This document shows, piece after piece, positions 4,950-6,290 of a stretch of 6,290 nt of DNA. Origin of the DNA: JAWLCG01 sp041687295 (GTDB taxonomy: Bacteria; Planctomycetota; Phycisphaerae; SM23-33; FEN-1343); assembly GCA_041687295.1 (NCBI GenBank), contig JAWLCG010000304.1:1-6290 (forward strand). The letters run 5' to 3'. The position numbers were made by a program, and so were the translations under genes. The stretch's first letter is position 1. Every line of letters starts with the position of its first letter. A model generated the notes under the pieces. That model made no database searches and had not been told where the DNA came from. It saw only the letters and a list, made by a program, of their open reading frames with translations.

Positions 4950-6194
4950 ATGGCCACCAACCACTCCACCAACCGCGACACCGCCCTATGGGTCACCCGC
5001 AAGCTCCGCAAGGCCGGCTTCCAGGCCCTGCTGGCCGGGGGGTGCGTGCGCGACATGCTGCTGGGGGCCGAGCCGGCCGATTACGACGTCGCCACCGACG
5101 CGACGCCCGAGCAGGTGCAGGGGCTCTTCCGCAAGGTGCTGATGGTGGGCGCCCAGTTCGGCGTGGCCATGGTCGTCTCGCGGGGCCAGACGGTGGAGGT
5201 GACGACCTTCCGCGCCGACGTGTCGTACACCGACGGCCGGAGGCCTTACCGGGTGGTCTACGCCGACGCCCGGGCCGACGCGATGCGGCGGGACTTCACG
5301 ATCAACGGCATGTTCCTCGACCCGCTGACCGACGAGGTGATCGACTTCGTCGCCGGCCGGCGCGACCTGGCCGAGCGGCTCATCCGGGCCATCGGCGATG
5401 CCGAGGCGCGGTTCGCCGAGGACTACCTGCGGATGCTGCGGGCCGTGCGGTTCGCGGCGAGGCTGGATTTCGCGCTCGACCCGGCCACGGCCGAGGCCAT
5501 CGCCCGCCACGCGCCCAAGATCGAGCGCATCAGCGGCGAGCGGGTCCGCGACGAGCTGGAGAAGATGCTGGCTGGGCCTCACCCGGTGCGGGCGATGGCG
5601 TTGATGCACGAGCTGGGCCTGGCCGGGCCGGTGCTGGGCGAGTGGACCGCCCAGGAGGAGGCCTGGCGGGCGGCGATGGGTCGGCTGGCCGGTTTGGCCG
5701 AGCGGCACGACGCGGTGCTGGCCCTGGCGGCCCTGCTGGGCGATCGGCCCGTCAAGGGCGTCCGCGCCCTCACCCGCCGCTGGGGCACGTCCAACGAGGT
5801 CCGCGAGAGCCTCGCCTGGCTGATCGAGCAGCTGCCCGCCTGGCCCGAGGGGCCCGCGATGGAACTGGCGGCCTTCAAGAAGCGGCTGGCCCACGCCGAC
5901 TGGCCGAGACTGCTGGCCCTGTGGCGAGCCGAGGAACTGCGCCTGCACGGCCAGGCCCCGCTGACCGAGCGGTCCGCCCAGCGGGCGGCGGAGATCGCCC
6001 CCGAGGCCATCGCCCCGCCGCCGTGGGTGAGCGGCGAGGACCTCAAGGCCCTGGGCCTCACCGAGGGCCCCCGCCTGGGCCGAATCCTGCGGACGCTCTA
6101 CGACCGCCAGCTCAACGAGGAGTTCCCAGGCCGGGAGCAGGCCCTGGGGGCCGCCCGGGCGATGGTCGAACGCGACGGACCCAGCCCCGCCTGA
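4950..6194 (+). CDS. cca: CCA-adding tRNA nucleotidyltransferase (class II)
   Basis: This 414-residue class II nucleotidyltransferase builds or repairs the 3' CCA end of tRNAs in the cytoplasm. Motif A is GGCVRDMLLG (30-39) with the metal-binding DYD (44-46). RRDFTING (113-120) is motif B, DFVAGRRDL (132-140) motif C, and EDYLR (157-161) the nucleotide-selecting EDxxR motif D. ISGERVRDELEKML (194-207) begins the helical neck/body. The poly(A) polymerase hallmark after motif A (G followed by two basic residues and F) is absent: VGAQFGVAMVV is found at 66-76. The flexible loop before motif B (88-112, with YTDGRRP) is present, which argues against a CC-only enzyme. A poly(A) polymerase role is therefore less likely but not excluded. 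No HD domain is seen in the C-terminal half. The start is set by GAGAGG at 4940-4945. It lies downstream of rsmD, probably co-transcribed, behind the octamer-repeat element. Confidence 0.9.
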   Translation: MATNHSTNRDTALWVTRKLRKAGFQALLAGGCVRDMLLGAEPADYDVATDATPEQVQGLFRKVLMVGAQFGVAMVVSRGQTVEVTTFRADVSYTDGRRPYRVVYADARADAMRRDFTINGMFLDPLTDEVIDFVAGRRDLAERLIRAIGDAEARFAEDYLRMLRAVRFAARLDFALDPATAEAIARHAPKIERISGERVRDELEKMLAGPHPVRAMALMHELGLAGPVLGEWTAQEEAWRAAMGRLAGLAERHDAVLALAALLGDRPVKGVRALTRRWGTSNEVRESLAWLIEQLPAWPEGPAMELAAFKKRLAHADWPRLLALWRAEELRLHGQAPLTERSAQRAAEIAPEAIAPPPWVSGEDLKALGLTEGPRLGRILRTLYDRQLNEEFPGREQALGAARAMVERDGPSPA

Positions 6195-6290
6195 CCCCCC
6201 TCCTTCTTGCCCAAGCCTCCCGACCCGAAGGCGCAATCGGCAAATGGGGCTCTCATCCCAATTAGTTGGCGAGGAGAAAACCTCCTGGGG
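6195..6290. other. 3' flank of cca; no gene recognised
   Basis: These 96 bases show no coding start. Near the end AGGAG (6272-6276) faces CTCCT (6282-6286) across AAAAC, a small hairpin at the window edge. GAGGAG could equally be a ribosome-binding site, but no start codon follows in the remaining bases. Too short to decide. Confidence 0.4.

Noticed and set aside
4986..6236. A 416-codon open frame on the - strand opposite cca
   Set aside because: Same cause: a biased, repetitive translation with no domain, fully covered by a well-conserved gene on the + strand.

Overview
The window is very GC-rich, with strongly G/C-ending codons, and carries five protein-coding genes typical of a bacterial chromosome: four on the + strand and one on the - strand. 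No phage, transposase, CRISPR or plasmid gene is visible. The high GC, the housekeeping genes, an N-terminal lipoprotein signal and intergenic clusters of hairpins built on AGCCCCGAAGGGGC and CCGGGGGC/GCCCCCGG suggest a Planctomycetota-like bacterium, perhaps Phycisphaerae-type. That taxonomic guess comes from memory of similar repeats and is not proven here.

Left part (1-2764): a tight + strand operon. It holds a tandem ACT-domain protein (5' end cut off by the window edge), a UPF0210/DUF711 protein starting 2 nt after it, and a TauE/SafE-type membrane permease starting 6 nt after that. The ACT plus UPF0210 pair is conserved in distant bacteria. It looks like a small-molecule sensor paired with a protein of unknown activity.

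Middle part (2765-4201): 2765-3181 has no gene but holds a nested hairpin-repeat cluster whose core (2886-3076) is symmetric about its centre. A - strand gene (3182-3757) encodes a small lipoprotein of unknown function. The next stretch, 3758-4201, has no protein gene. It holds a textbook + strand intrinsic terminator at 3894-3930 with no + strand gene just before it. Promoter-like boxes and paired segments upstream make a short RNA of about 97 nt (3834-3930) possible. Further palindromes follow, and then a candidate promoter and leader for rsmD.

Right part (4202-6290): rsmD (16S rRNA G966 N2-methyltransferase) and cca (tRNA nucleotidyltransferase) both act on stable RNA. The 178 nt between them contain an unusual element: two facing arrays of an 8-bp repeat (GCGTCAMY) that form 29-bp inverted arms around about 100 nt and end at the ribosome-binding site of cca. 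The last 96 nt hold no recognisable gene.

No wholly new multi-gene system is evident. The items most worth checking are the octamer inverted-repeat element, the orphan terminator with its possible small RNA, and the symmetric repeat cluster.
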